The position numbers and the translations under genes were made by a program. A stretch of 64,000 bases of DNA from Acidimicrobium ferrooxidans. GTDB taxonomy: Bacteria; Actinomycetota; Geothermincolia; Fen-727; Anoxymicrobiaceae. Of this stretch, positions 52,978 to 61,404 are shown piece after piece. How positions within the stretch are numbered: position 1 is the stretch's first letter; each line of letters starts with the position of its first letter. The stretch is from positions 372,001 to 436,000 of the forward strand of contig DYIU01000001.1 of assembly GCA_020723485.1 (NCBI GenBank), in the 5' to 3' direction. Under the pieces are notes generated by a model, which was given only the letters and a program-made list of their open reading frames with translations, searched no databases and had not been told where the DNA came from.

Positions 52978-53298
52978 TTACGCATTCTTAGCGCTCTGGA
53001 CCACGTCGCTGGCAAACGACCCGACCGCTTCCAGCGCCTTGGGGTTGGGGACGAGGCGGATGAACTGCCCATCCCTCTCCACCTTCACCAGGCCCGCCCG
53101 CACGAGCTCCCTCGTGTGGTGCGATATGGTCGAGGGGGCCAGGTCGAACTTCTTGACGATGTCGCCCATGCAGCTGCATTTCTCGCAGCACTTGCCCTCG
53201 ATCATCCCCGACATCCCCGAAGAGTAGATGAACTTCAGTATCTCGAGCCTGCTCGGGTTCGAAAGCGCTTTGAAGATTTCCACCGGGTCGTACTCCAC
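52978..53298 (-). CDS. arsR: ArsR/SmtB-family metalloregulator
   Basis: 106 aa from GTG 53298 (AAGGAG upstream). The winged-helix DNA-reading region is DIVKKFDLAPSTISHHTRELVRAGLV. Cys37, Cys38, Cys41 and Cys43 (KCCEKCSC) are placed where As(III)-binding sites of ArsR are seen. It should repress its own promoter and arsM until arsenite or another thiophilic metalloid binds. The consensus promoter and two TTCGAA-type dyads are visible. Confidence 0.93.
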   Translation of the reverse strand: MEYDPVEIFKALSNPSRLEILKFIYSSGMSGMIEGKCCEKCSCMGDIVKKFDLAPSTISHHTRELVRAGLVKVERDGQFIRLVPNPKALEAVGSFASDVVQSAKNA

Positions 53299-53307
53299 TC
53301 CAACTCC

Positions 53308-53331
53308 TTCGATACTTCGAAGATTATCGAA
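53308..53331. promoter_or_regulatory. ArsR operator at the arsR promoter
   Basis: TTCGAT (53308-53313), central CTTCGAAG (53315-53322), ATCGAA (53326-53331). It overlaps the -10 box and the start of transcription of arsR. Confidence 0.65.
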
Positions 53332-53359
53332 TTATATATGGCGCCCCGAATTCTGTCAA
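53331..53359 (-). promoter_or_regulatory. Consensus sigma-70 promoter of arsR
   Basis: On the minus strand TTGACA (53359-53354) is followed by a 17-base spacer and TATAAT (53336-53331). Both boxes are perfect matches to the consensus. Confidence 0.8.
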
Positions 53360-53443
53360 GAGGGAATACGGCAGTGGGAGCCAGGTCCGGTTGGCGCAGT
53401 CGCCAGCTGTCGATGACAGGAGGGCCTTGCAGCCCTCCCTCCA

Positions 53444-53965
53444 TCACTTTACCCGGTGGTAGTGCGTCTCTACCAACTGGTGCCACTGCCCGTCCTCGCT
53501 CTGCATGCGGGAGGTGAGGATCCTGTGGTCGTCGCTCACGACCTCGATGGCATCCTTGAACTTCGCCTTTGCGTCCGGACCTTTCCCACCTGGACCCTCG
53601 GTATCGAGCGTGAGCTTCTTCCCCGCGGAGTCCAGCTCACCGTGGTAGATCCACATGTGGGTCATTATGGATACGACGAAGATCCCGATGAAGCGCTTCG
53701 CGTCCGTGTCGTAGCCCAGCACAGTGAGCGATGTGCCCGATGCCCCCTCACCCGGTGAGATATCACGGCCCTCGGCGAGTATCCAGAGATCGCCTAGCGG
53801 CTTGACGGTCTCCTTCCCCGTGTACTTCTGGCTCGGATGGCCCGGGGCCATCATCATCTCTCCCTCGAACTCCCACTCGCCGATGAGCTTCTGGAGCCAC
53901 ATATGCTCTTCCTGCGGCTCCGGCATGGGCACCTCGAATTCCTGTTCGGACTCTGTCTTCGCCAT
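53444..53965 (-). CDS. DUF1579-family protein
   Basis: 173 aa from ATG 53965 (CAGGAAA upstream; a frame to 54007 is not needed). LQKLIGEWEFEGEM near the N-terminus, then a beta-rich body with GKETVKPLGDLWILAEGR, MTHMWIYHGEL and the final WHQLVETHYHRVK fit DUF1579. The function of the family is unknown. The gene is isolated between the ars locus and the stalk protein. Confidence 0.85.
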   Translation of the reverse strand: MAKTESEQEFEVPMPEPQEEHMWLQKLIGEWEFEGEMMMAPGHPSQKYTGKETVKPLGDLWILAEGRDISPGEGASGTSLTVLGYDTDAKRFIGIFVVSIMTHMWIYHGELDSAGKKLTLDTEGPGGKGPDAKAKFKDAIEVVSDDHRILTSRMQSEDGQWHQLVETHYHRVK

Positions 53966-54112
53966 TTTCCTGTCCCCTTTCCCTGGCCGTGAGAAAGTGA
54001 CGCTCACTCGCTCGCATCCGTTGCCACCGGTCGGTTTCGAGAGCGCTGCGTCGATTCCTTCGGATCAGCCATAAGTGCGAGTGACAGAATCCAGGTAAAG
54101 GGCCGCGAGGGG

Positions 54113-54235
54113 ATGCCGTACTACTGCTGCATCTGCACCTCGTTCGTGCGGGAGGCCGGGGTGGACTGGCTGCGCGTGCACCCTCCGGAGGGGCGCCGCG
54201 AGCCCTGCGTATGGCGCGCCGCTAAATCAGTATGA
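54113..54235 (+). CDS. Possible small Cys-rich protein
   Basis: 40 aa from ATG 54113 (MPYYCCICTSFVREAGVDW..., ending WRAAKSV). It has three cysteines near the N-terminus and one near the end. The SD is poor (GAGGGG directly before the ATG). It could be a chance frame in the intergenic region, or a small metal-binding protein. Confidence 0.2.
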   Translation: MPYYCCICTSFVREAGVDWLRVHPPEGRREPCVWRAAKSV

Positions 54236-54242
54236 AGCAGAC

Positions 54243-56567
54243 CTAGTCCGAGAACGCTCCTATGGTGTCAGTACCGGATACGCGCCCCTCGGAGTACATG
54301 GAGCGCTCCACGATGATGGGGCGTGCCCCGTCCTGCGAGACCACCATAACGGAGGCCAGCCCCAGCCCCTCGAGGCGGTCTGACATTGTATAGGTCTTGC
54401 GGGAGTTGGCGCCTATCTCGTCGGTGAAGGACACGTTCCCTGTGCCGTCCGGGGTCATGTAGGTGACCCGGACGGTCACCGCCCCCGGGTTGGGATTCTG
54501 GACGCAGGTGTAGGTCTCGGCGCCGCTGACGCCAATCTGGCCTCCAGAGGGAAGCAGCCAGGCGATATGGGGGGAGTCCACCCCGATGGAGTCGGTCATC
54601 CCCTTGCCCGGCATGCCCGAGACACCCCAGTACATGGCCCGCTCGGCCACGACCGGCTTATCTGAGTGGACCATGGTGGAGATGTCGGCCTGGTATGGCA
54701 TCTCGTCGTTGGCCCTGATGGTCTTCCGGCTCCCGGCCGGGAGCTTGAAGGCCGGCTGTGTAATGGGGCCGTCGGGGGTCATGTAGGTGAGGCTCACCGC
54801 GGCCTCGGAAGAGTTGGGGTTCTGCACAAGCACGTAGGTCTCGAAGCCCCAGGCGGTGGTCCCCTCAGCCAGGAAGAAGTCGGTTGAGGGAGCGGTTGCC
54901 CCAACCGAGCAGTGGCCCTCCCTGGAGAGTCCGCCCTCCCCACTCGCGTACATCGTGCGCTCGGCCACCACCGGCACGCTTGAGCTCACCTCGATGGAGG
55001 CATCCTGCGTCCCTATGTCGTCCGCCATGCTGAAGGTGCCCCGCGAGTTCGCCGGCACCGTCTTGTCGAAGGAGGCCGGCCCGGCCTCGGTCATGTAGGT
55101 GAGCTTCACGCTCGCGTCCCTGCCTCCCGGGTTCTCAACACAGGTCCAGGTGGAGAACCCCCAGGCGCCCGAGCCTTCCGGCAGGTACCAGATAGTGGAA
55201 GCCGAGGTCGCCCCTATGGAGTTGTGGGCCCCGAAACGCGCCCCGTCTGCGGTTGAGCAGGGGAAGGTCATGGTGCGGTCCACTGCGATGGGCTTTCCTT
55301 CCAGGGACTCCACCTTTGTGGAGAAGTCGGTGGCATGCCCAAGGTCGTCTAAAGCGTTCACCACTGTCTGGCTCGAGGCGGGCAGGGTGAGGTTGAGGGT
55401 CTTTATGGCGCCCTTTCCGGTGTTGCCCGCCGCGGTGTCCATATAAGTGAGGCGGGCGGTAACATCGCTCGCGTTCGGGTTCTCGATGGCTATGTAGGTG
55501 GAGAAGCCCCAGGCGGTCGAGCCCTCCGCGAGGTAGTAGGTGGCGAGCCCGGAAATGCTGAAGACCTGCAGCAGGCCCTGCTGGCAGGCCAGGTAGGCGT
55601 AACCGCCCTGGGTAAAGACCGTCCAGGGACCTGTTCCCGTTTCGGCAGAGCCGATCGAGACCGGCGAAGCAGGGTCGGAGACGTCAAACACCTCCAGCGC
55701 ATTGCCGGCAAAGTCGACCACGTATGCGTAGACGCCATGAACGGAGACCGACCGGGGTTCGTCTCCTGTACCGACTGAGCCGACCGGGACAGGATTTCCG
55801 TGGGCGGAGACGTCAAACACCCCCAGCGTATCGACTGTAGCGTTGGCCACGTATGCGTAATCGCCCTGGACGAATACAGATGCGGAGATGCCTCCCGTGG
55901 GGGCGCTGCCGACCGAGATGATCGTGGTCGGGTCGGACACATCGTAGACACGCAACGCAGTGCCCCCCACGTAAGCGTAATCGCCCTGGACGAAGACAGT
56001 GAGTGGTACTGGGCCAGTAATAAGTCCGCCGACCTGGTATGGCAAAGCGGGATTGGAGACATCGTAGATCTCCAGTGACGCGGTGCCGCCGTTGGTGACA
56101 TAAGCGTAATCGCCCTGTACAAACACCGAATTGGGGCCGGAATCCGTTGTGACAGCGCCGACGAGGGTCATCGAGGCGGGGTTGGAGACGTTGAAGACCT
56201 GCAGCACGTCGGCTCCGTCGTTGGCCACGTAGGCGTAGTCGCCCTGTACGCACACCGCTCGGGGCGAGCCGATTGTCGGAGCGGCGGGACCGACCGGGAC
56301 CGGCGCGGCGGGATTGGAGATGTCGAATGCCTGCAGCGCATTGGGGTTATAGGTGGCAACGTAAGCGTAATCTCCCTGGACGTATACTGAATGTGGTTCT
56401 CCCGCCGTCACTGTCGCGGCGCCTACCAGGGTGGGATTCGGCCAGGCGGCCCACGCGACGCTCGACAGCACCAGGAGAAGCAGGAGAGGCAGGACTGCCA
56501 GGACGAGGTGCCTTGCCATCCTTCGCCCTGCATGACGTCCTCGAGACCCAGGTGGAACATTCCTCAT
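54243..56567 (-). CDS. Secreted LVIVD-repeat propeller with four-repeat stalk
   Basis: 774 aa from ATG 56567; ATG 56519 is an alternative that gives a cleaner signal peptide (MARHLVLAVLPLLLLLVLSS). After the signal come seven repeats of about 41 residues (SVxVQGDYAYVA...LxVFDVSNP), a seven-bladed LVIVD-type propeller. The last repeat runs straight into the first stalk repeat (LATYYLAEGSTAWGF). Four stalk repeats follow, ending ERSMYSEGRVSGTDTIGAFSD. It is probably a cell-surface protein; ligand unknown. Same stalk as the proteins at 918-3893 and 20243-25123. Confidence 0.88.
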   Translation of the reverse strand: MRNVPPGSRGRHAGRRMARHLVLAVLPLLLLLVLSSVAWAAWPNPTLVGAATVTAGEPHSVYVQGDYAYVATYNPNALQAFDISNPAAPVPVGPAAPTIGSPRAVCVQGDYAYVANDGADVLQVFNVSNPASMTLVGAVTTDSGPNSVFVQGDYAYVTNGGTASLEIYDVSNPALPYQVGGLITGPVPLTVFVQGDYAYVGGTALRVYDVSDPTTIISVGSAPTGGISASVFVQGDYAYVANATVDTLGVFDVSAHGNPVPVGSVGTGDEPRSVSVHGVYAYVVDFAGNALEVFDVSDPASPVSIGSAETGTGPWTVFTQGGYAYLACQQGLLQVFSISGLATYYLAEGSTAWGFSTYIAIENPNASDVTARLTYMDTAAGNTGKGAIKTLNLTLPASSQTVVNALDDLGHATDFSTKVESLEGKPIAVDRTMTFPCSTADGARFGAHNSIGATSASTIWYLPEGSGAWGFSTWTCVENPGGRDASVKLTYMTEAGPASFDKTVPANSRGTFSMADDIGTQDASIEVSSSVPVVAERTMYASGEGGLSREGHCSVGATAPSTDFFLAEGTTAWGFETYVLVQNPNSSEAAVSLTYMTPDGPITQPAFKLPAGSRKTIRANDEMPYQADISTMVHSDKPVVAERAMYWGVSGMPGKGMTDSIGVDSPHIAWLLPSGGQIGVSGAETYTCVQNPNPGAVTVRVTYMTPDGTGNVSFTDEIGANSRKTYTMSDRLEGLGLASVMVVSQDGARPIIVERSMYSEGRVSGTDTIGAFSD

Positions 56568-56737
56568 TTTCTTTAGTCCCTTCATGTAGCGCCGGCCTAC
56601 GAAACCGCAGGTGCCGTCTTGCCCGAGGGCCGCCCTCACCGGCGGCCCGCCCAAGATTATATCGGCAAGAACAGGCCTCCCGGCCAGTCTGAAGATGAAA
56701 TCCATGGTTGCGGAGGGAGAGGGATTCTTATTTCGGT

Positions 56738-58852
56738 TCAGGTCTTATACACTCTGCAGAGAAGTGCCCTCAGCTGGTATGTGCCCATGGCGGGATCGTA
56801 AGGCGGTCCGTTGTCCGTGAGCAGATTGGCGTTCGACGTCCATACACCGTGCTCAGGGCTTTCCTCCTCCGGGAACCACCAGCCGTGCTCCACGTGCACC
56901 ACTCGGGGATCTATACCCTCGGTCAGACTCGCCTTCTGTCGTATCTTGCCCCTGCGTGTCTCGATCCAGATCCAGTCCCCCTCGGTTATACCCAGTCGCC
57001 CCGCAGTCTCCGGATGTACCTGCACAATGGGGTCCGGGTGCCTCCTGCGAAGCTTCGGGACCTGGCGGTGCTCCGAATGGAAGAAATAAGGAACCCTCCC
57101 GCCGGTTATCAGGATGAGCGGGTAGTCTTCCAGCAGTTCCGGGGTGCTCAACGGGCTTTCAGGCGGCTCCTCGTAATAAGGAAGGGGGTCGTAACCTAGA
57201 CCTTCCAGAACACTTGAATAGAGCTCAACCTTACCGGATGGCGTAAGGAACATCTTCATCTGCTCGTACTTACGGTACGCGAGTGGCACCGAGACGGAGC
57301 CCCTGTCTTTCAACTGCTCGAATGAGAGCCCCAGCCCCTTCAGCCTCCTGTCCAGTATCTCTTCGAGTGGCTCCGTACCCGCCTCGAGCCCCAACCTCCG
57401 AGCGAGCTCGATCATTACCTCCTCGTCCTGCCTGGATTCCCACAGCCTTACGACTCTCTGCTGTGCGAATACATGAACATCAACCGCTATCGGATAACCT
57501 TGAACGCCATCGGCCTCGAGCCAGGTTGCGGCGGGCAATACGATGTCAGCCATTTCAGCGGTGGGAGTCATGAAGATGTCCATGACGACAAGCAGATCGA
57601 GCGCTGCCAGTGATTCCAAGACCTCCCGAGGGTTTGCATAGGTGACGAGCGGATTGCTCCCGAATATGAGAAAAGCCTTTACCGGGTATGGTTCGCCTGT
57701 TCGCATGGCCTTGAGCATTGCCGGTATGTGAGCTGCCGGCATCGGCAGCGACACGCCATTCGCGCCCAGCACCTTGAACTCGTCGGCACCAAGCCTTTTA
57801 GCCCGGGCATCTTCAGATAAGCGTTCGGCTAGATAAGGGAAGATGCCCATCGGGAGCATGCCTGTTATCAGACCGCCCGGCACATCGATATTTCCGGTCA
57901 GGACCGGGAGCATGGCAATGGCGCGGGCCGTCTGAAAGCAGTTAGGGGTGTGCTCGAAGGCGACACCCCAGTCAAGCGTGGCGGGTTTCGCCTGGGCGAA
58001 GGTGCGCGCGGCCAGCCGTATCTGGTCGGCCGGGACCCAGGTTATCTCCTCCGCCCACTCCGGGGTATACCTCTCCACTCGTTCGGATAGTTGGTCGAAC
58101 CCGCTGGTCCATTCCTCCACGAACTCACGGTCGTAAAGTTCCTCCGTGATCATGACGTTCAGCATGCTCAGGGCAAGCGCGTCGTCCGTGCCAGGCCGCA
58201 ATTGTAGCCAGATTTCAGCCTTCTGCGCCGTCTCCGAAAGGCGTGGGTCTACAACAATGAGCTTGGAACCTCTCTCTATGCTGTCCCTGAGGGTGAACTG
58301 GATCTCCCCGTCGGGCCCCGTCACCAGGGGGTTGTGGCCCCACGCCAGGACATACTGTGGGTGAACCTCTCCGAAGTAGTCGGGCACGAAGGGCATCCCG
58401 AGGGTGAGCATGTTGGCGTTCAAGCGCGGGATAAAGCACTGCGCGCAGCCAGGCTCGCACCAGTTGGGAGTGCCAAGGGCGTTGGCGAACCTCACGACGT
58501 AGTCGAAGTGCCGCCGGCCTGTCCCCTGTCCAATGCCTATCGACTCAGCACCAAGGTCCTCGATTATCTCCTTGAGCTTGACGACAATGGAATCGAGGGC
58601 TTCGTCCCAGGAAATGCGCTCCCACCTGCCCTCGCCTCGCGCGCCAAGGCGCCTCATCGGGTACTTGAGCCGGTCGGGGTGATGTAGAAGCTCGATGCTC
58701 GCGGCGCCCTTGGGGCAGAGGCGTCCCTTGTTCATAGGCGAATCCGGGTCGCCCGTCACCTTCACCACGTCTCCATCCTTGACGTGGACAAGCGCGCCAC
58801 AGCCGCCGTGACACATCCGACAAGAGCTCTTGACCACCTTCAGCTCATCCAT
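56738..58852 (-). CDS. Molybdopterin oxidoreductase (DMSO-reductase superfamily)
   Basis: 704 aa from ATG 58852 (CGAGGCATT upstream). The N-terminal [4Fe-4S] motif is Cys11, Cys14, Cys18, Cys46 followed by PKG; the MGD domains follow. A Cys cluster at about 132-139 (NWCEPGCAQC) lies where the Mo ligand is expected. There is no Tat signal, so it is cytoplasmic. The C-terminal MPT-binding region (ITGGRVPYFFHSEHRQV, VHVEHGWWFPEE) is intact. Substrate unknown; no iron-sulfur or membrane-anchor subunit gene is adjacent. Confidence 0.9.
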   Translation of the reverse strand: MDELKVVKSSCRMCHGGCGALVHVKDGDVVKVTGDPDSPMNKGRLCPKGAASIELLHHPDRLKYPMRRLGARGEGRWERISWDEALDSIVVKLKEIIEDLGAESIGIGQGTGRRHFDYVVRFANALGTPNWCEPGCAQCFIPRLNANMLTLGMPFVPDYFGEVHPQYVLAWGHNPLVTGPDGEIQFTLRDSIERGSKLIVVDPRLSETAQKAEIWLQLRPGTDDALALSMLNVMITEELYDREFVEEWTSGFDQLSERVERYTPEWAEEITWVPADQIRLAARTFAQAKPATLDWGVAFEHTPNCFQTARAIAMLPVLTGNIDVPGGLITGMLPMGIFPYLAERLSEDARAKRLGADEFKVLGANGVSLPMPAAHIPAMLKAMRTGEPYPVKAFLIFGSNPLVTYANPREVLESLAALDLLVVMDIFMTPTAEMADIVLPAATWLEADGVQGYPIAVDVHVFAQQRVVRLWESRQDEEVMIELARRLGLEAGTEPLEEILDRRLKGLGLSFEQLKDRGSVSVPLAYRKYEQMKMFLTPSGKVELYSSVLEGLGYDPLPYYEEPPESPLSTPELLEDYPLILITGGRVPYFFHSEHRQVPKLRRRHPDPIVQVHPETAGRLGITEGDWIWIETRRGKIRQKASLTEGIDPRVVHVEHGWWFPEEESPEHGVWTSNANLLTDNGPPYDPAMGTYQLRALLCRVYKT

Positions 58853-59071
58853 AATGCCTCGAGTTGATGGACTTATTGACCTGGATGGTTTCAACCGCTT
58901 GCCAGGCCACCGGCAAACCGAACCTTGTTTCGCTTGTTAAGGGTAGCCACAAGCCATGAAAAAAGATACCACCCCTCAGGCAGGCTTAGAAGGGGTACGG
59001 CTGCTGCTGTGCTGTGCCGGGGAGTTTTATCCACAACTCGTCTAAAATCATTACCAAGAGACAACACAAGA

Positions 59072-59390
59072 CTACGTCTCATCTTTCCGCCGAGTCAGAT
59101 AATAGCTCGAGCCACGCCCCCTGGCCGGGTTTCGCGCAAGCACACCTTTTTTTGGCAGGTCGGCAATGTCGCGCTTGGCAGTCTCTCGGGTTGTCTTGGT
59201 CATCCCTATGTACTTACTCGTCGTAAGCCCGCCTTCGAACTCATCATCTGCTTCAAACAGTTTGTTGATCACTTTTTTCTGTCGTTCATTGAGGTTGTGA
59301 TCGGAGATCTCCTGCCACATCCGAGCCTTTTCCATCGCCTTATGAACTTTGCCTTCTGATCGTCCGATGGCCTCCTGCAGTCTGCGCCCT
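59072..59390 (-). pseudogene. Remnant of a Fic-family protein (C-terminal winged helix only)
   Basis: The frame from about 59390 to the TAG at 59072 reads RLQEAIGRSEGKVHKAMEKARMW...LNERQKKVINKLF...GLTTSKYIGMTKTTRETAKRDI, which matches the C-terminal winged-helix part of Fic proteins. The Fic catalytic domain (HxFx...) is missing. Upstream the frame runs into the end of the radical-SAM gene (stop at 59400), so the gene was cut there. It is probably a decayed gene. Confidence 0.65.
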
Positions 59391-59399
59391 CGCGGGCCC

Positions 59400-60689
59400 T
59401 CATCTTCCGTGGCACACCTTGAACTTCTTTCCTGAGCCGCACGGGCACGGGTCGTTGCGGCCCACACGAATAGAAGCGTCGCCGGAACCTCTGCCTCCTG
59501 GATCCAGGAGCTCCATTATCCCGGCTGGGGAGTGGCCAGACTCGTAGAGGTGGGCCATCAGCTTCATCGGCTCGCCGACCCGGCTGAAGAACTTTCGATA
59601 ACCTTCGCACAGGTAGCTCAGCCCCGGCTCCGCGTCTGGAGCAGTCTTGAACCGGTTCTTGGGGCATTCACCCCTGCACGCGAACAGGAAATCACACTCC
59701 TTACAGAAAGCCGGCAAGGAATCGCGCTTCGCCTCGCCGAACGACCTCTGCTTGCCCGAGCTCACGAGACTGCCCATCGGCTCGCTCACGATATTGCCGA
59801 GGAGGTAGTCGGGCTCGACGAAATGGTCGCATGAGTAGAGATCGCCGTTGTGCTCGAGGGCAAGGGCATTGCCGCATGTCTCCTGGAAGATGCACATCAA
59901 GGCCGGCTCGCCGACCCATGAGGCGAACGCCGACTCGAAGAAGTTGACGTGCACCTTTCCCACATCTCGCTCGATCCACTCTGAGAAGACGCCGAGAAGG
60001 AAGTCGCCCCATTGTTCCGGCTCTACAGACCTGTCTGTCACCGAATCACCCTGCTGCAGGAGGGTCGTGCCGTCTTCGTTGATGCGCTCGACTATGGGTA
60101 TGAACTGTATCCAGTCAGCTTGAAGCTCATTCGTGAAAAAACGATAGACATCGCGCGGGTGGCCGGCGTTAGCCGGGTGCACCGAGCAGAGGATGTTGAA
60201 ATCGACCCCCTTGTCCTGCAGCATCCGCGCGGCCCTTTCTACCTTGCCGTACGTGGGCCTACCCTGGCGGTCGACCCGGTATGCGTCGTGCATCTCGCGC
60301 GGACCATCCAGAGACAGCCCTAGGAGAAAGCGGTGCTTCCTGAAGAAAGAGCACCAATCGTCGTCGATAAGCGTCCCATTGGTCTGGATCGTATAGGAGA
60401 CCTGCCTGCCACCCGCGCATGACTCCGCTATCTCGACAGAGCGGGCGAAGAAGTCGAGGCCCATCAGGCAAGGCTCTCCTCCCTGCCAGCTTATGACCAC
60501 CTCATCTGAAATCTGCGATCCTATGTACTGGCGTATGAAAGCCTCCAGCACCCGGTCGTCCATGCGAGCCCGGGAACCCGCGTACAGTCGTTCCTTTTGA
60601 AGGTAGAAGCAGTACCTGCACGAGAGGTTGCAGGCGGAACCCGCTGGCTTTGCCATGACGTGGTAGGCGCACGATCTCTGGTCGGACAT
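59400..60689 (-). CDS. Anaerobic sulfatase-maturating radical SAM enzyme with SEC-C tail
   Basis: 429 aa from ATG 60689; frames to 60842 are not needed. Radical SAM CxxxCxxC is C20, C24, C27 (CNLSCRYC). The SPASM-type C-terminal cysteines ([38 protein letters not shown]) match anSME. A SEC-C zinc motif ([18 protein letters not shown]) ends the protein. anSME converts a Cys or Ser of sulfatases into formylglycine. The only sulfatase sequence in the window is the remnant at 61187-61312, so its substrate must be elsewhere. Confidence 0.92.
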   Translation of the reverse strand: MSDQRSCAYHVMAKPAGSACNLSCRYCFYLQKERLYAGSRARMDDRVLEAFIRQYIGSQISDEVVISWQGGEPCLMGLDFFARSVEIAESCAGGRQVSYTIQTNGTLIDDDWCSFFRKHRFLLGLSLDGPREMHDAYRVDRQGRPTYGKVERAARMLQDKGVDFNILCSVHPANAGHPRDVYRFFTNELQADWIQFIPIVERINEDGTTLLQQGDSVTDRSVEPEQWGDFLLGVFSEWIERDVGKVHVNFFESAFASWVGEPALMCIFQETCGNALALEHNGDLYSCDHFVEPDYLLGNIVSEPMGSLVSSGKQRSFGEAKRDSLPAFCKECDFLFACRGECPKNRFKTAPDAEPGLSYLCEGYRKFFSRVGEPMKLMAHLYESGHSPAGIMELLDPGGRGSGDASIRVGRNDPCPCGSGKKFKVCHGR

Positions 60690-60805
60690 CTGTCTATACC
60701 CATCCTGTTGACGCAAGCCTCGGCTTCTACTCGCAAAGGCCGGCAGTCGTTTGAAAGGCTCCTGACCATTCTTATAGAACGGGGCCCGAATGGAAAGGAG
60801 CCGGA

Positions 60806-61088
60806 GTGGATTCGTTGATGAGCAATCGCATACCGCATGCAATCGGTGTGGCGATCAGCCCTGTCCCGATCATCGCGGTCATACTGATGCTGTCTTCGAA
60901 AGACGCTCTGCTCAACGCCGTTCTGTTCGACGTCGGATGGCTTTTCGCCATCATCGCTACGAGCGTCGTCGCGCTGCTCTGTTCTGCAGCAAGTCCATCT
61001 CGGGGCAGAAGGGGCCGGGACGGTCACAACCGTCATCCACCTGCTGGGAGTCCAGGTGATCGTGAAAGGCATCGAGGGGCTGGTCTGA
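60806..61088 (+). pseudogene. Decayed GAP-family membrane protein
   Basis: A GTG at 60806 with AAAGGAGCCGGA upstream starts a GAP-like N-terminus ([21 protein letters not shown]..., DVGWLFAIIATSVVALL). After about 50 residues the frame loses similarity; in a shifted frame the end reads VTTVIHLLGVQVIVKGIEGLV and stops at 61086-61088, as the C-terminal helix would. The middle of the gene is missing. Confidence 0.6.
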
Positions 61089-61186
61089 TGCTGCCTCCAC
61101 TGCCCGCAGGGAAGCCTTCGTTCTTCAATAAATATCATCTAAAAAGTAACGAGCCGAAGACTGGACATCGCTACAGGGAGGTCCGC

Positions 61187-61312
61187 TTGGCGTTAAAAAA
61201 GAACAAGACAAACGTGTTGATCATAATAGTCGACAGACAGGGGGCGGGAGCGCTGGGTTGCTATGGCAACACCGAGCACATCGCCCGTCTCCCTTCGTAT
61301 CACCGCACATAG
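61187..61312 (+). pseudogene. Remnant of a sulfatase gene (5' end only)
   Basis: A TTG at 61187 follows GGGAGGTCCGC and begins KKNKTNVLIIIVDRQGAGALGCYGN, the start of a type I sulfatase (NVLxIVVDDQxxxxLGCYGN). The Asp pair is changed (VDRQ for VDDQ) and the frame stops at 61310-61312 after about 41 residues. It is the only sulfatase sequence next to the sulfatase-maturase. Confidence 0.6.
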
Positions 61313-61404
61313 ACATTAACGGCTTCCAAGCTGATTGATTCTACTATGTCCGAGCCCGATATAACGCTTTGGGACCTGCACCTTCATGGCACCGACTGCA
61401 CCAA

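Noticed and set aside
54300-56450. Regular repeats that might look like a CRISPR array or tandem DNA repeats
   Set aside because: The repeats are degenerate and follow protein domain units of 100 or 41 codons, not short identical DNA repeats with spacers.
58895-59071. Possible RNA gene upstream of the molybdopterin gene
   Set aside because: No tRNA cloverleaf or other RNA structure could be recognised.
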